A stretch of DNA of 64,000 bases from NCBI RefSeq assembly GCF_026151205.1, contig NC_087080.1, positions 17,211,337 through 17,275,336 on the forward strand, given 5' to 3'. The position numbers and the translations under genes were made by a program. The notes below the pieces were generated by a model. The model was not told where the DNA came from. It saw only the letters and a list, made by a program, of their open reading frames with translations, and did no database searches. Each line of letters begins with the position of its first letter. Position 1 is the stretch's first letter. The stretch is from Bolinopsis microptera (Eukaryota; Ctenophora; Tentaculata; Lobata; Bolinopsidae). This document shows positions 11,361 to 21,948 of the stretch, piece after piece.

Positions 11361-11922
11361 ATTTGAAAAAAATTCCTTTAAATCTTAAAATATTAGTACT
11401 AAAAGTTTCGTCTCGATGAGCTGATTACGATACCATAATAACTATGTGATAATAATTTATAATGTGAAAGTTATAGGACAAAAACTAAAAATTTGCGCGA
11501 AAAAAGCACGCGCGGCGAACAAGCGCCGTGTACATTTTTCCGAAAATTGCTACACGGTGGATTTATTTTATTCACATTTTTAGACAACTTTTGGTACCAA
11601 ATTTATCGAATTAAGTACAATGGAATATATTTACCGGGTCCGTTTCACAAATCATGAAGGTTATGGAGATACAAATGGTCTCGGAACATGTGCAACAAAA
11701 ATGTTGTTATGCCAATATATCAAAGCCACGAATGACAAAGCCGCGCACTCGTGCGCGGCAGGGCTACAACGTGAAACAAATAATTATGGATATATTATTT
11801 ATAAAATTTAAACATTTATGAAACGAGTCAGTCGAGGAAATATATTTTTGAATTACGTTCTGCTCTAGAATTTTTATTTAAAGTTTGAATTGCGCTGATA
11901 AAAATGTATGATTGAGACGAAT
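11361..11922 (+). repeat. 562-bp direct repeat, right copy
   Basis: Right partner of 5462-6023, same orientation, with very few mismatches. It starts about 40 bases after the LINE poly-A. Sequence diverges immediately after GACGAAT at both copies, so the repeat has a sharp right edge. Confidence 0.85.
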
Positions 11923-12445
11923 AGACAGTTTTTGGGTTTTTCCAAATAGTTTCTGATTATTCTGATTTGCGACAAATGATATTGCACTGTTAGGATAAAC
12001 GACGTTTCAAAGTAACAACTTCTTATTCATGCTGACAAAATTGGTAAATATGTGAGAAAACTGTCTCATAAAATTTATTAATCAAAAATGGCTAAACGAC
12101 AACAAATTGTTCAAATACTCGACTAAAATTAGAATCAAAATCTATATATATACAACACTACTCGATCTGCTATTCAATAAACTTAAAACATCCACTAAAC
12201 AGCAAATACGTGATTGTGATCGTGTGATGGAATGACATGTACAGTGATAACAGATGATTTAAGATGTAAGTGATAACAGATGATAAGGTAAAAGATACAA
12301 TACATGTGAGATGGTGTATACACAATGTGAGTGAAAATATAGTGAATGGTTACTGATTGTGAGCGAGATGTGAAAAAACATTAAAACTTACTACTGCTAG
12401 AAAACTTAAACTGTATGCAATAAAAGGGGAATGAAACTAAAATAT
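11923..12445. other. Non-coding, probably 3' part of the Penelope-like element
   Basis: No ORF. It lies just downstream (in - orientation) of the GIY-YIG frame, so it may be the element's 3' UTR. GTGATAACAGATGAT is duplicated near 12244 and 12271. Confidence 0.35.
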
Positions 12446-12874
12446 CTAAAATTCTTCAGTACTAGCTATGATAAAACGTTTAATAGTATCCAGTTCTTCT
12501 CTCTTGTTAATTGTAGGGTTCAGATTAATAATAAACATCGCTTCAAAAATCTTTCTTCTGACAGTATTGGGTTCAATTCTTAAAATATCTACTTCTAAAC
12601 TGGGATTTAACCCCTCATGACAGCTCGAATAATGTATGGCAAAAGCTTGACTAACATTAGAAGGGGTAGCAGGGTAGGTAGCGTAACGTAAGTGTTCTCC
12701 TACACGAGCATGTACTTTCCTACTGGTTTCTCCAACGTACAGCTGGTCACATAATTTACACTTAATCTTATATACAACATTCTTCACTTCACAATCTTTA
12801 TTACAAACTATCATAGGACAAATTTTACATGAATTAATACTGCACACACGTTTATCATACGGTCTGTTACTACA
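12446..12874 (-). pseudogene. Penelope-like element, GIY-YIG endonuclease part
   Basis: Reads V-V-Y-K-I-K-C-x-x-C, then L-Y-V-G-E-T-S-R-K, then R-x-x-E-H, the GIY-YIG nuclease arrangement typical of Penelope-like retroelements, including the Cys pair between the two strands. It is in frame with the reverse transcriptase to its right, separated only by one TGA (12875-12877). The original was therefore one RT-endonuclease polypeptide. An ATG at 12847 exists but is unlikely to be a true start. Confidence 0.8.
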
Positions 12875-14135
12875 TCAAATATTTTTCAATTTCGAAGTAG
12901 GTTTAAAGTTTACTTTAATAGGTAAATTGTTCTGCTTTACATAATTTCTAATCTTATTGCTAGTACTGTCCGAAATAAAATCTAAATTAAGAACTGTCCT
13001 GGAATCATCCTCAACACTCTGACGCCTGTTAGAATTACTACTGTTACAATAACGTCTTGGGTTCTGGTAACCGTTTTTCTGTAATAGATCATCAAGGAGT
13101 CTGAGAGAGTGCTCCTTCTCCGCTGGGCCAGATGAGATACGGCGAGCCTCGCTATATAGGTTCTTCACTGTATTAATCTTAACAGACTCAGGATGGCAAG
13201 AGTTGTTGTGCAGGGTAATATCCTTTTGTTGCGGCTTGCGGTACAATCTGCTGGTTAATTCACCGTTTGGCTCGATCCGGACCTCAGTGTTCAGGAAGGG
13301 GATAAAATCGTCCTGTTGTTCTGGAAAGTCGACCTCCCACTTCAACTTTTTGTCTGGATCTTGGTCTGCAATCTGTTGAACCAGAGCAAGGGCTTCTTCT
13401 TTCGTCTCTGCAGTACTGGCAGCATCATCTATGTAGCGTTTGTAGAAGTTCGATAAGTATACCGATAGGTAGTGTCGATCGGTGTAGATAGAGTTCTTCT
13501 CGAACTTGTACACTCTAATGATGGCACAGAAGGGCCCTGGCCTCAAACCCATGAACAGACCATCCTGCTGTAGCCAGAGAGTCCTGTTATACACAAAGAA
13601 AGAGTTGGTAAGGATGTGTAGTAGGATCTCATGAATGTCTGTCAGGCTGAGTCCCATCAGGTCCAAACTGTCTCGGTGCTCTGTAGCTAGCTCAATGACA
13701 TCGTCTATACAGCCCTGTACGTTTATGTTAGTGTATAAAGCTGAAATATCCGCGGCAAAGAACTTTCTCCTGGCAAGCTGTTCCTGAGAGATCTGGCGGA
13801 GCATCTCTATGTGCTGGATTAAATTACTCAGGTGACTAGGCACCTCATTAAGGAGAGGTTTAAGAATGGTCGTCACTAGCCAACTGAGTCTCTCTGTAGG
13901 TGAGTCCACGCAGCTGATGATGGGTCTAACCTTAACCTGCTCAAGAGGGATCGTCGAGCGGAAGCTCTCCGGAGGGTTCTTGTGGGTCTTGATTTGGACG
14001 TACATGACTGGGAGGCTGACATGGTCAGGAACTCTGATCCGTCGCTTGTAGTCGTCGTCAAGGTTCCGCTGTGATGAGATCTTCTTCCACAGGTTATTCG
14101 ACTCCTTCACCAGGTTCTCCGTCTTCTTCGACGAT
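12875..14135 (-). pseudogene. Penelope-like element, reverse transcriptase part
   Basis: About 420 open codons on the - strand. Blocks: K-T-H-K-N-P-P; V-R-P-I-I-S; catalytic D-I-S-A-L-Y-T-N-I; a degenerate M-G-L-R-P-G-P-F-C-A block; the catalytic R-Y-I-D-D; then F-L-N-T-E-V. This order and the ALYTNI and RYIDD spellings are those of Penelope-like RTs, which are related to telomerase. The N-terminal part is missing: an in-frame stop lies at 14136-14138 and Copia begins 140 bases further on. Probably 5'-truncated and inactive. Confidence 0.85.
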
Positions 14136-14270
14136 TAACACATGTTTATTGAAAGCTTCTACAAGTTAAATCATCGTATCTCTTATATGTTTTTAACCCA
14201 ACTCCACTCAGTTAGAGATAAGGGGTCCGATAAGCATTCACTGATTAGAGTTCGCATTACTTGTTTCGGA

Positions 14271-14423
14271 TGTTAACCTTGTGTGTTGGTACCAGTAACT
14301 ACGCCGTTGTTATATAATGCAAGGTAGTAATGAATCGTATCAAGTCATACAGTATCAAGTCATACGCTTATATACAGCAAAGCCCTGGGAAATACATAGT
14401 TAATGATATAAAGCAACTTAACA
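14271..14423 (-). repeat. Copia 3' LTR (153 bp)
   Basis: TGTTAACC...CTTAACA, matching both ends of the right LTR. It lacks a segment of about 540 bases that the right LTR has. Confidence 0.85.
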
Positions 14424-14437
14424 ATCTTACCCCTTTC
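14424..14437 (-). other. Copia polypurine tract
   Basis: On the - strand GAAAGGGGTAAGAT lies directly against the 3' LTR, the expected place for plus-strand priming. Confidence 0.7.
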
Positions 14438-14627
14438 AAACAATGAACAAAAGCTTAGGATAAAAATCGAGGTGATAGTAATAATTTAAATAGTCAATAT
14501 AAAACTTCATTTATAAAGTAAAGGTGAGATGAAACTCTGGGGGTTCATATAAAACCACGAATGAGATCTAACAATAGACCCATTAAAAACACCGGGGGTA
14601 AAATCTATCAAATACACGATAAATTAA

Positions 14628-14939
14628 TTATCGAAATCTTAAAACTCCAGTATCCAAAACTTCAAGTATTAAATTTGTCGGTGCCCCAGCTTTGGTGAAT
14701 ACGTTTGCAACTTGCAGTTTATTAGATATCCAATGAACATCAATATTATCTAATTTAACAGTTTCTTTTAAACATTCTATTTCATGCCTAAGTCTCTTAT
14801 CCTCATTCAGTTTATTACTAACAATGGAATCACACAAAGTTTGACTATCAACATAACATTCAATTTTAATATCCTCAATGTTGAGTAGCTGTGATGTCAT
14901 TCTGCGAAGGAAGATGCAGGAGTCAATTGCTTCAAGGAG
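14628..14939 (-). pseudogene. Copia pol, end of RNase H
   Basis: Reads L-L-E-A-I-D-S-C, C-Y-V-D-S-Q-T-L-C, H-W-I-S-N-K-L-Q-V-A-N-V-F-T-K, the C-terminal blocks of Copia RNase H, ending at TAA 14628-14630. Its N-terminal part is at 20040-20349, on the other side of the inverted-repeat element. Reading through the element terminus to the ATG at 15068 is an artefact. Confidence 0.85.
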
Positions 14940-14989
14940 TGCATAGAGGCCTCCCCCAGCCTCGGATCTTAGGATTGGATTTGCAAAAA

Positions 14990-15415
14990 TTCCTAAGACA
15001 AACTGCTTAAGAAAAGCTAAGACAGCAAAAAAAGCTGAGACAAAATTTAAGCGAACCTGAGATGTCAAAATAAGCTAAGACAGCGAAAATTCTTAAGACA
15101 AAATTTAAGGAAACCTAAGACAGCGGAAAATCCTGAGACAAAATTTAAGGAAACCCAAGACAGCGAAAAATCCTAAGACAAAATTTAAGAAATCCTGAGA
15201 CAGCGAAAAATCCTGAGACAAAATTTAAGAAATCCCGAGACAGCGAAAAAACCTGAGACAAAATTTAAGAAATCCCGAGACAGCGAAAAAACCTAAGACA
15301 AAATTTAAGAATCCTGAGACGCGCGAAAAAACCTGAGACAAAATTTAAGAAATCCCGAGACAGCGAAAAATCCTGAGACAAAATTTAAGAAAACCTGAGA
15401 CAGCGAAAAATTTTT
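14990..15415. repeat. Subterminal tandem repeat, left arm
   Basis: Ten or more units of about 40 bases built on GAGACAAAATTTAAGAAA and GAGACAGCGAAAAA. The mirrored array in the right arm is shorter. Confidence 0.85.
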
Positions 15416-15654
15416 AGATACAATTTATACAATAACCACAAGAATATACATGGATATTACATCTTTTAATTTCTTGCAAAGAATATAATAAATACAATAT
15501 TACTAGGTATAGTAGGAATGTCAATAAGTCAATAGAATTTGTCTGAAACCTCTATGTGCCTGCTAATGAAGTGAGTATCCCAGATCATATCTTTACAGGT
15601 AGGACTGTATAATGGGGGCCCGATGTTATAGCGGACATCATCCCCCCCCCCCCC

Positions 15655-15856
15655 CTTACCCCTTCTTACCCCCAGTTCCATAGCGGATATTATGCCAAAT
15701 TATTGGACGGAGATCGTCAACTAATATTTCTTCGGATATTTCTCCGGTTTGCAGTTCCATAACCTTATCCGGAAACCATCTACGGTAATTTTGTTGATTC
15801 TCACAGAGCAAAGTGCTAAGAAACTGCCGCAAACTGTTACAATCTCCGAGAAATCT
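15655..15856. repeat. Partial copy of inner MITE, left arm
   Basis: Starts with CCCAGTTCCATAGCGGATAT and matches 16321 onward until the sequence CAATCTCCGAGAAAT, where it breaks off. It is preceded by a run of 15 or more C. Confidence 0.7.
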
Positions 15857-16199
15857 ATTTATTGACTAGCTTGCTAAAATTCATCGTCAAATTACCGCTG
15901 CTCGAGTTACCTAGCCAGGCCCATTTCAGTTTTGAGTACTAGAGTCGGTTATCTAGTCAAAGCCTAGCTTTTTTGTAACTTGCAAGTGCTTTTGCGGATT
16001 GTCGTGGATTTCGGCAAATAGTCGTTGATTTCGGCAATATTTTCAGATTATTCTTCAATGTCCTCAAACCTGAGCACTGGGACTACTTAAGTTTTTGCTA
16101 CTATCTGAATTATTTGCTCAAGCTACTGGCTCGCTAGGTTCAAAGGTTTATTTCCTATTTATCATGAAAAAAAAATTGTGCTGGGTAAAAGTTTACACG

Positions 16200-16272
16200 G
16201 TGTTCACGCAGGTTTGAACTCCCGACCTCGCGCCAAGCTAGCCGATCGCCTGGCCGCTGAGCTACTCGGGTG
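16200..16272 (-). other. tRNA-like (pol III A/B box) sequence, left arm
   Basis: The - strand has an A-box-like AGTAGCTCAGCGG and, at the usual distance, a B-box-like GGTCGGGAGTTCAAACC (16211-16227). I could not fold a complete cloverleaf, so this is a tRNA-derived relic or the head of a SINE. Confidence 0.5.
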
Positions 16273-16316
16273 ATATACTCATGAAATTTTTGATGTAATT
16301 ATATATTTACCCCTTT

Positions 16317-16618
16317 TTACCCCCAGTTCCATAACGGATATTATGCCAAATTATTGGACGGAGATCGTCAACTAATATTTCTTCGGATATTTCTCCGGTT
16401 TGCAGTTCCATAACCTTATCCGGAGACCATCTACGGTAATTTTGTTGATTCTCACAGAGCAAAGTGCAAAGAAATTGCCACAAACTGCTACAATCTCCGA
16501 GAAATTCCCGGAGAGCTTCATCTCCGTATAATACAGTAGACGGAGCCGGAGAATCATCACCGTAGAAATGGACCTCCGTCTAATAATTTGGCATAATATC
16601 CGCTATGGAACTGGGGGG
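16317..16618. mobile_element. Inner MITE of about 300 bp, left arm
   Basis: The inverted ends share CCCAGTTCCATA.CGGATAT, extending to TTATGCCAAATTATT.GACGGAG. A mirrored copy is at about 18473-18780. It must have inserted before the arms duplicated, or been copied with them. Confidence 0.7.
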
Positions 16619-17640
16619 TTAATCTGATTAAAAGCTACAAAAAATTCCAGAAATGAGATGGCTGGTTAAAACCTACCTTTGGAAAGCTCTGATGAACCTG
16701 CCCGTGGAGAAATAAACACACTTAACTTCACCTCAATTGAGCAATAACTATTTATCGCTTATTACTTCATTTATTTAGGATGTACAGTGTGCTTCGTAAC
16801 TAATTTATTATTACAAAGTTTACTTTCTAATAAGCTAAAACGACAACTAATCTTTCGTTTTACTCCCTACTGTACTGGTTTACTCGTCAATCCAGGTATA
16901 TGAGAATGTGTGAGAATGGTCTTGAAACTCTGAAAAGAGGGAAGCAGTTTTGGGGACGGGGAGATTGAAGCGGGTGGGCGACAAATGAACCCCCCCCCCC
17001 CCCCCCCCCCCCCCCGGCTTTCAATTGACCCCCCATGCAATTACACTGAGTCAATTGATCACAGTATAATAACATGGGGGTTAATTGTCGTACTAAGCCC
17101 TAGATTGTACCTGCTAATGAGGTGAATATCCCTTCACAGGTAGGACTGTATAATGGGGGCCCTGATGTTATAGTGGACATCACTTTCCCCTCCCTTATCT
17201 GATTAAAGAATACAAAACAGTCATGAAATGAGATTGGTTAAAACCTACCTTGGGAAAGCTCCGATGGACTAGCCCGTGGAGAAATAAACACACTTAACTT
17301 CAGCTCAATTGAGCAATAACTGCCTATTTATTGCTTATAACTTCATTTATTTTGGATGTAGATTGGGCTTCGTTGTGAGATACTATACCTGAGTGATTAC
17401 TCCGAACTTTCTAAAAAGCTACAAAGTTAACTTTCTGAAAAGCTACAAAGTTAACTTTCCTACTGTACTGGATTACTCGTCAATTCAGGTATAGGAGTAT
17501 GTATTAGAACGGTCCTGAAACTATGAAAAGAGGGAATTAGCGGTTTTGGGGACGGGAAGATTACAGCATCAAAAACGGGTAGGATGTAGGAGCCTAGGAG
17601 GGTAATTATAATAATAAAGGTACTGGGGGATTGAACAACT

Positions 17641-17900
17641 TACTTACTTTCGGCGATCCTCGATCGAACTCCCATTCACTGTCTGCCTCCACACGTCTTG
17701 ATCGCACATAACAGTTCGAAGGTCGTCAAACTGGAGCCCAGTGTCACGAGCTGCTACGTCCAGGAAGGTGAGTGGTCTCCTTCCACAGTTCCACGGCCGG
17801 ACTGGGTAAGTCGCCAGGAGAGGATAGAGGAGATAACTTGGTCAGAAGCTCTCATGCAGTGCCCAGCAAATCTGTTACGCCTTGACGCAAGCCTAGGGCT
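17641..17900 (-). pseudogene. LINE C-terminal relic in palindrome loop
   Basis: The - strand reads R-F-A-G-H-C-M-R-A-S-D-Q and then degenerate text resembling the conserved C-terminus of many LINE reverse transcriptases. No long frame remains. Confidence 0.5.
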
Positions 17901-18472
17901 TAGTACGACAATTGACCCCCGACAATTAACCCCCATGTTATTATACTGAGATCAATTGACTCAGTGTAATTGCATGGGGGGTCAATTGAAAGCCGGGGGG
18001 GGGGGGGTTCATTTGTCGCCCACCCGCTTCAATCTCCCCGTCCCCAAAACTGCTTCCCTCTTTTCAGATTTTCAAGACCATTCTCACACATTCTCATATA
18101 CCTGGATTGACGAGTCAACCAGTACAGTAGGGAGTAAAACGAAAGATTAGTTGTCGTTTTAGCTTATTAGAAAGTAAACTTTGTAATAATAAATTAGTTA
18201 CGAAGCACACTGTACATCCAAAATAAATGAAGTAATAAGCGATAAATAGTTATTGCTCAATTGAGGTGAAGTTAAGTGCGTTTATTTCTCCACAGGCAGG
18301 TTGAAATGAAATGAAATGAAATAATGTGCTTGTATACCGCCCATATGGTTAGCAACTGACACAAGTGCCAGGTACTAACCATGTCAGAGCGGTTCATCAG
18401 AGCTTTCCAAAGGTAGGTGTTAACCAGCCATCTCATTTCTGGAATTTTTTGTAGCTTTTAATCAGATTAACT

Positions 18473-18780
18473 TCCCAGTTCCATAGCGGATATTATGCCA
18501 AATTATTAGACGGAGGTCCATTTCTACGGTGATGATTCTCCGGCTCCGTCTACTGTATTATACAGTTATACGGAGATGAAGCTCTCCGGGAATTTCTCGG
18601 AGATTGTAGCAGTTTGTGGCAGTTTCTTTGCACTTTGCTCTGTGAGAATCAACAAAATTACCGTAGATGGTCTCCGGATAAGGTTATGGAACTGCAAACC
18701 GGAGAAATATCCGAAGAAATATTAGTTGACGATCTCCGTCCAATAATTTGGCATAATATCCGCTATGGAACTGGGGGTAA
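18473..18780. mobile_element. Inner MITE of about 300 bp, right arm
   Basis: Mirror of 16317-16618, with the same CCCAGTTCCATAGCGGATAT ends. Confidence 0.7.
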
Positions 18781-18825
18781 AAAGGGGTAAATATATAATT
18801 ACATCAAAAATTTCATGAATACATC

Positions 18826-18895
18826 ACCCGAGTAGCTTGGCGGCTAGGCGATCGGTTAGCTCTGCGCGAGGTCGGGAGTTCAAACCTGCGTGAAC
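18826..18895 (+). other. tRNA-like (pol III A/B box) sequence, right arm
   Basis: Mirror of 16200-16272, now on the + strand: AGTAGCTTGGCGG (18831-18843) and GGTCGGGAGTTCAAACC (18870-18886). Confidence 0.5.
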
Positions 18896-19254
18896 ACCGA
18901 GTAAACTTTTACCCAGCACAATTTTTTTTTTCATGATAAATAGGAAATAAACCTTTGAACCTAGCGAGCCAGTAGCTTGAGCAAATAATTCAGATAGTAG
19001 CAAAAACTTAAGTAGTCCCAGTGCTCAGGTTTGAGGACATTGAAGAATAATCTGAAAATATTGCCGAAATCCACGACTATTTGCCGAAATCCACGGCAAT
19101 CCGCAAAAGCACTTGCAAGTTACAAAAAAGCTAGGCTTTGACTAGATAACCGACTCTAGTACTCAAAACTGAAATGGGCCTGGCTAGGTAACTCGAGCAG
19201 CGGTAATTTGACGATGAATTTTAGCAAGCTAGTCAATAACTCAATAAGTAGATT

Positions 19255-19443
19255 TCTCGGAGATTGTAGCAGTTTGCGGCAGTTTCTTTGCACTTTGCTC
19301 TGTGAGAATCAACAAAATTACCGTAGATGGTCTCCGGATAAGGTTATGGAACTGCAAACCGGAGAAATATCCGAAGAAATATTAGTTGACGATCTCCGTC
19401 CAATAATTTGGCATAATATCCGCTATGGAACTGGGGGTAAGAA
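19255..19443. repeat. Partial copy of inner MITE, right arm
   Basis: Mirror of 15655-15856, followed by a G run at about 19451-19466. Confidence 0.7.
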
Positions 19444-19689
19444 GGGGTAAGGGGGGGGGGGGGGGGAAGAGATGATGTCCGCTATAATAAAACAAAAGTT
19501 ACCTGTAAAGATATGATCTGGGATACTCACTTCATTAGCAGGCACATAGAGGTTTCAGACAAATTCTATTGACTTATTGACATTCCTACTATACCTAGTA
19601 ATATTGTTTTTATTATATTCTTTGCAAGAAATTAAAAGATGTAATATCCATGTATATTCTTGTGGCTATTGTATAAATTGTATCTAAAA

Positions 19690-19965
19690 ATTTTTCGCTG
19701 TCTCAGGTTTTCTTAAATTTTGTCTCAGGATTTTTCGCTGTCTCAGGTTTTCTTAAATTTTGTCTCAGGATTTTTCGCGCGTCTCAGGATTCTTAAATTT
19801 TGTCTCAGGTTTTTTTGCTGTCTCGGGATTTCTTAAATTTTGTCTCAGGTTTTTTCGCTGTCTCGGGATTTCTTAAATTTTGTCTCAGGATTTTTCGCTG
19901 TCTCAGGATTTCTTAAATTTTGTCTTAGGATTATTCTGCTGTCTTAGGATTATTCTGCTGTCTTA
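19690..19965. repeat. Subterminal tandem repeat, right arm
   Basis: Units with TTTTTCGCTGTCTC and TTAAATTTTGTCTC, mirror of 14990-15415 with fewer copies. The length difference suggests independent slippage in each arm. Confidence 0.8.
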
Positions 19966-20039
19966 ACTTTTGCACCTGTGTCTCAGGAATTTTTGCAAAT
20001 CTAATCCTAAGATCCGAGGCTGGGGGAGGCCTGCATAGG

Positions 20040-21948
20040 TTTCTGCAAACAAGGTGCTTCTTACAATTCGCTTTAACTTCTTTGAGCACCATATCAAAGG
20101 AGTGGCAAACTGGCTATCATCCGACTTAATGAATACTACATATCCACCCTGTGAAGCTCCATTGTAGAGGTTTTTGTGTGCGGCATCACTAAAGAGGATA
20201 AACTTCAGATTTTTCAGATTCCCAAGTGAGTGATGTTTGATACAGACATGCTTTCTCTTTAGCCTTTCTATGACCTGATTACAGTCATGAAAGTCCTTCA
20301 CAGTGACATCTTTGATACCTGTGCTGGTGACACAAACCTGAAAAGACACATCAGGCCTAGAGTGGTTGGATACCTAAAGGATCTGGCCCAGCTTAGACTT
20401 AAGAGTATTCTTCTCATCACTGGAGAGGTCCCTGGTTTTAAGGGCGCCACCTGGTATATCAATGGGACAAAGCTTTTCAATATACTTCTTCTGATCCATC
20501 TCAATATAGTCAGCCTTTTGACGAATTTCTAGCCCAAGGTAAGTAAAAGCAGATTTTTCTTCAATCTTTATGAGGAATTCAGATTTTACTTTTGTCATTA
20601 CTTCTTCAAGAAACTTCGCTGATCCAGCAAACATGAAATCGTTGACATGCAAGGCAAGAACCCCTTCAAGGTCTCCATCCTTTCTCCAGTAAAACACAGC
20701 AGGGTCTTTCGATTTCACACCATCAAGATCAATTAAACAATCAGCAACTCGCTGATACCACTTAAGACTGGCGTCCACTAGCCCATAGACACACTTTTTT
20801 AACTTCCATATTACTTCTGGGGTAACTTTTGCTTCTTTAGGAGGTTTCATGTATACAGGTCTCATCATGTCGTTCCCTTGCAAGAAAGCAGACTTAATGT
20901 CTAATGCTTGTACAATCCAATTCTTTCCGGCAATGATGGCAAGAAGCAAACGAAGACTCTCTTTGCAACAAGTAGGGGAATCACTTAGGATGGACGATGT
21001 ATCCTCAAGAAATCCCCGAGCAACTAGTCTAGCCTTTTTGGTATCGCCATTCTGTTTACATACCCAAGTACTTGTGATAATTTTTCTAGCATCTAGCTCT
21101 TCTATCTGAACTTCTTCATACACCTTGTTAGTTACCCACGAACTCAGTTCTAACTGCTTTTCAGTTGCATAGTCATCCAATTGAACAGCATAGACATCTT
21201 CAATTGGGTCGAAATCAAAATCATCACCTTCATCTTTGTTCAGTACAGTGAAGTCATCAATGGTAGATACATCTATAGGTATGACTTCATCTGTCTCTTT
21301 AACATGAACATTGTACCAGTTCTTATGTTTACCATTAGCCCTCCCTCCTCTTGACAATACAACAGCCTCATACTGTGTCCCATCATCAACAAAGATTATT
21401 GTTGAGCCTCTCTTAATGGCAGTTGGCTTGTCAATTCTTTGATCCTGCTTAGTACTGACTGTGTTGTTATCTAACTCAGCAATTTCAGGCAAACTTGGAG
21501 GTGACTCAGCTTCGATTTCAGCTGGATAATTAACTTCAGCTACAGGGTTTGTAGAAGGCTCTACTTCAACTTCTTGGACTGGAACATCATCACTAGAACA
21601 GTCAAGACCTGGTATTCTAAGTACACTTGCCTCTTTGATAGACTCAACATCCTGAATTGGACCATTTGTACTATCAGATTTAGATTCATAGGGAACCTGG
21701 TCCTTCACAAGAGAGATCCTGCTCTGATGTACTCTTGTTACAAAGCTTCCTTGACGAAGAAATACCACTGTACTATCTTGTCCTATTACCGTTGCAGGGC
21801 CCTTCCACTTGTCTGATCCCACAGCTTTGTAGTAAACTTTACTTCCAAAGGTTATGGGTGTTGTGTAAGTTCTCAGTGGCTTCTTCAAAGCCTTCATTAT
21901 CCTATTGGAGCTTTCACAGCTTAGAAACATCCTTCTAGAAGCATTCAT
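20040..21948 (-). pseudogene. Copia pol: integrase C-term, reverse transcriptase, RNase H start
   Basis: Frame from 21948 to 20374, then an in-frame TAG (20374-20376), then open to the insertion. The start carries the integrase C-terminal region. RT blocks: W-I-V-Q-A-L-D-I-K-S-A-F-L-Q-G near 20910; C-V-Y-G-L near 20785; and H-V-N-D near 20640 where V-D-D is expected. The first catalytic aspartate is thus Asn (AAC for GAC). RNase H begins with S-D-A-A and ends at A-E-T-Y-A, where the 5.1-kb element sits. The TAG replaces a residue that is usually Trp in this family. Confidence 0.85.

Larger units (their letters stand above)
14948..20031. mobile_element. 5.1-kb foldback/MULE-like element with 2.15-kb inverted arms
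   Basis: The left arm (14948-17104) and right arm (about 17890-20031) are reverse complements over almost their whole length, ending in GGCCTCCCCCAGCCTCGG and its complement. The flanks TGCATAGA (14940-14947) and TGCATAGG (20032-20039) give an 8-bp duplication with one mismatch. The loop is about 785 bp. There is no transposase. The right arm has an extra segment of about 90 bp near 18301-18390. Long terminal repeats with an 8-9-bp duplication fit foldback or Mutator-like elements. Confidence 0.8.
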
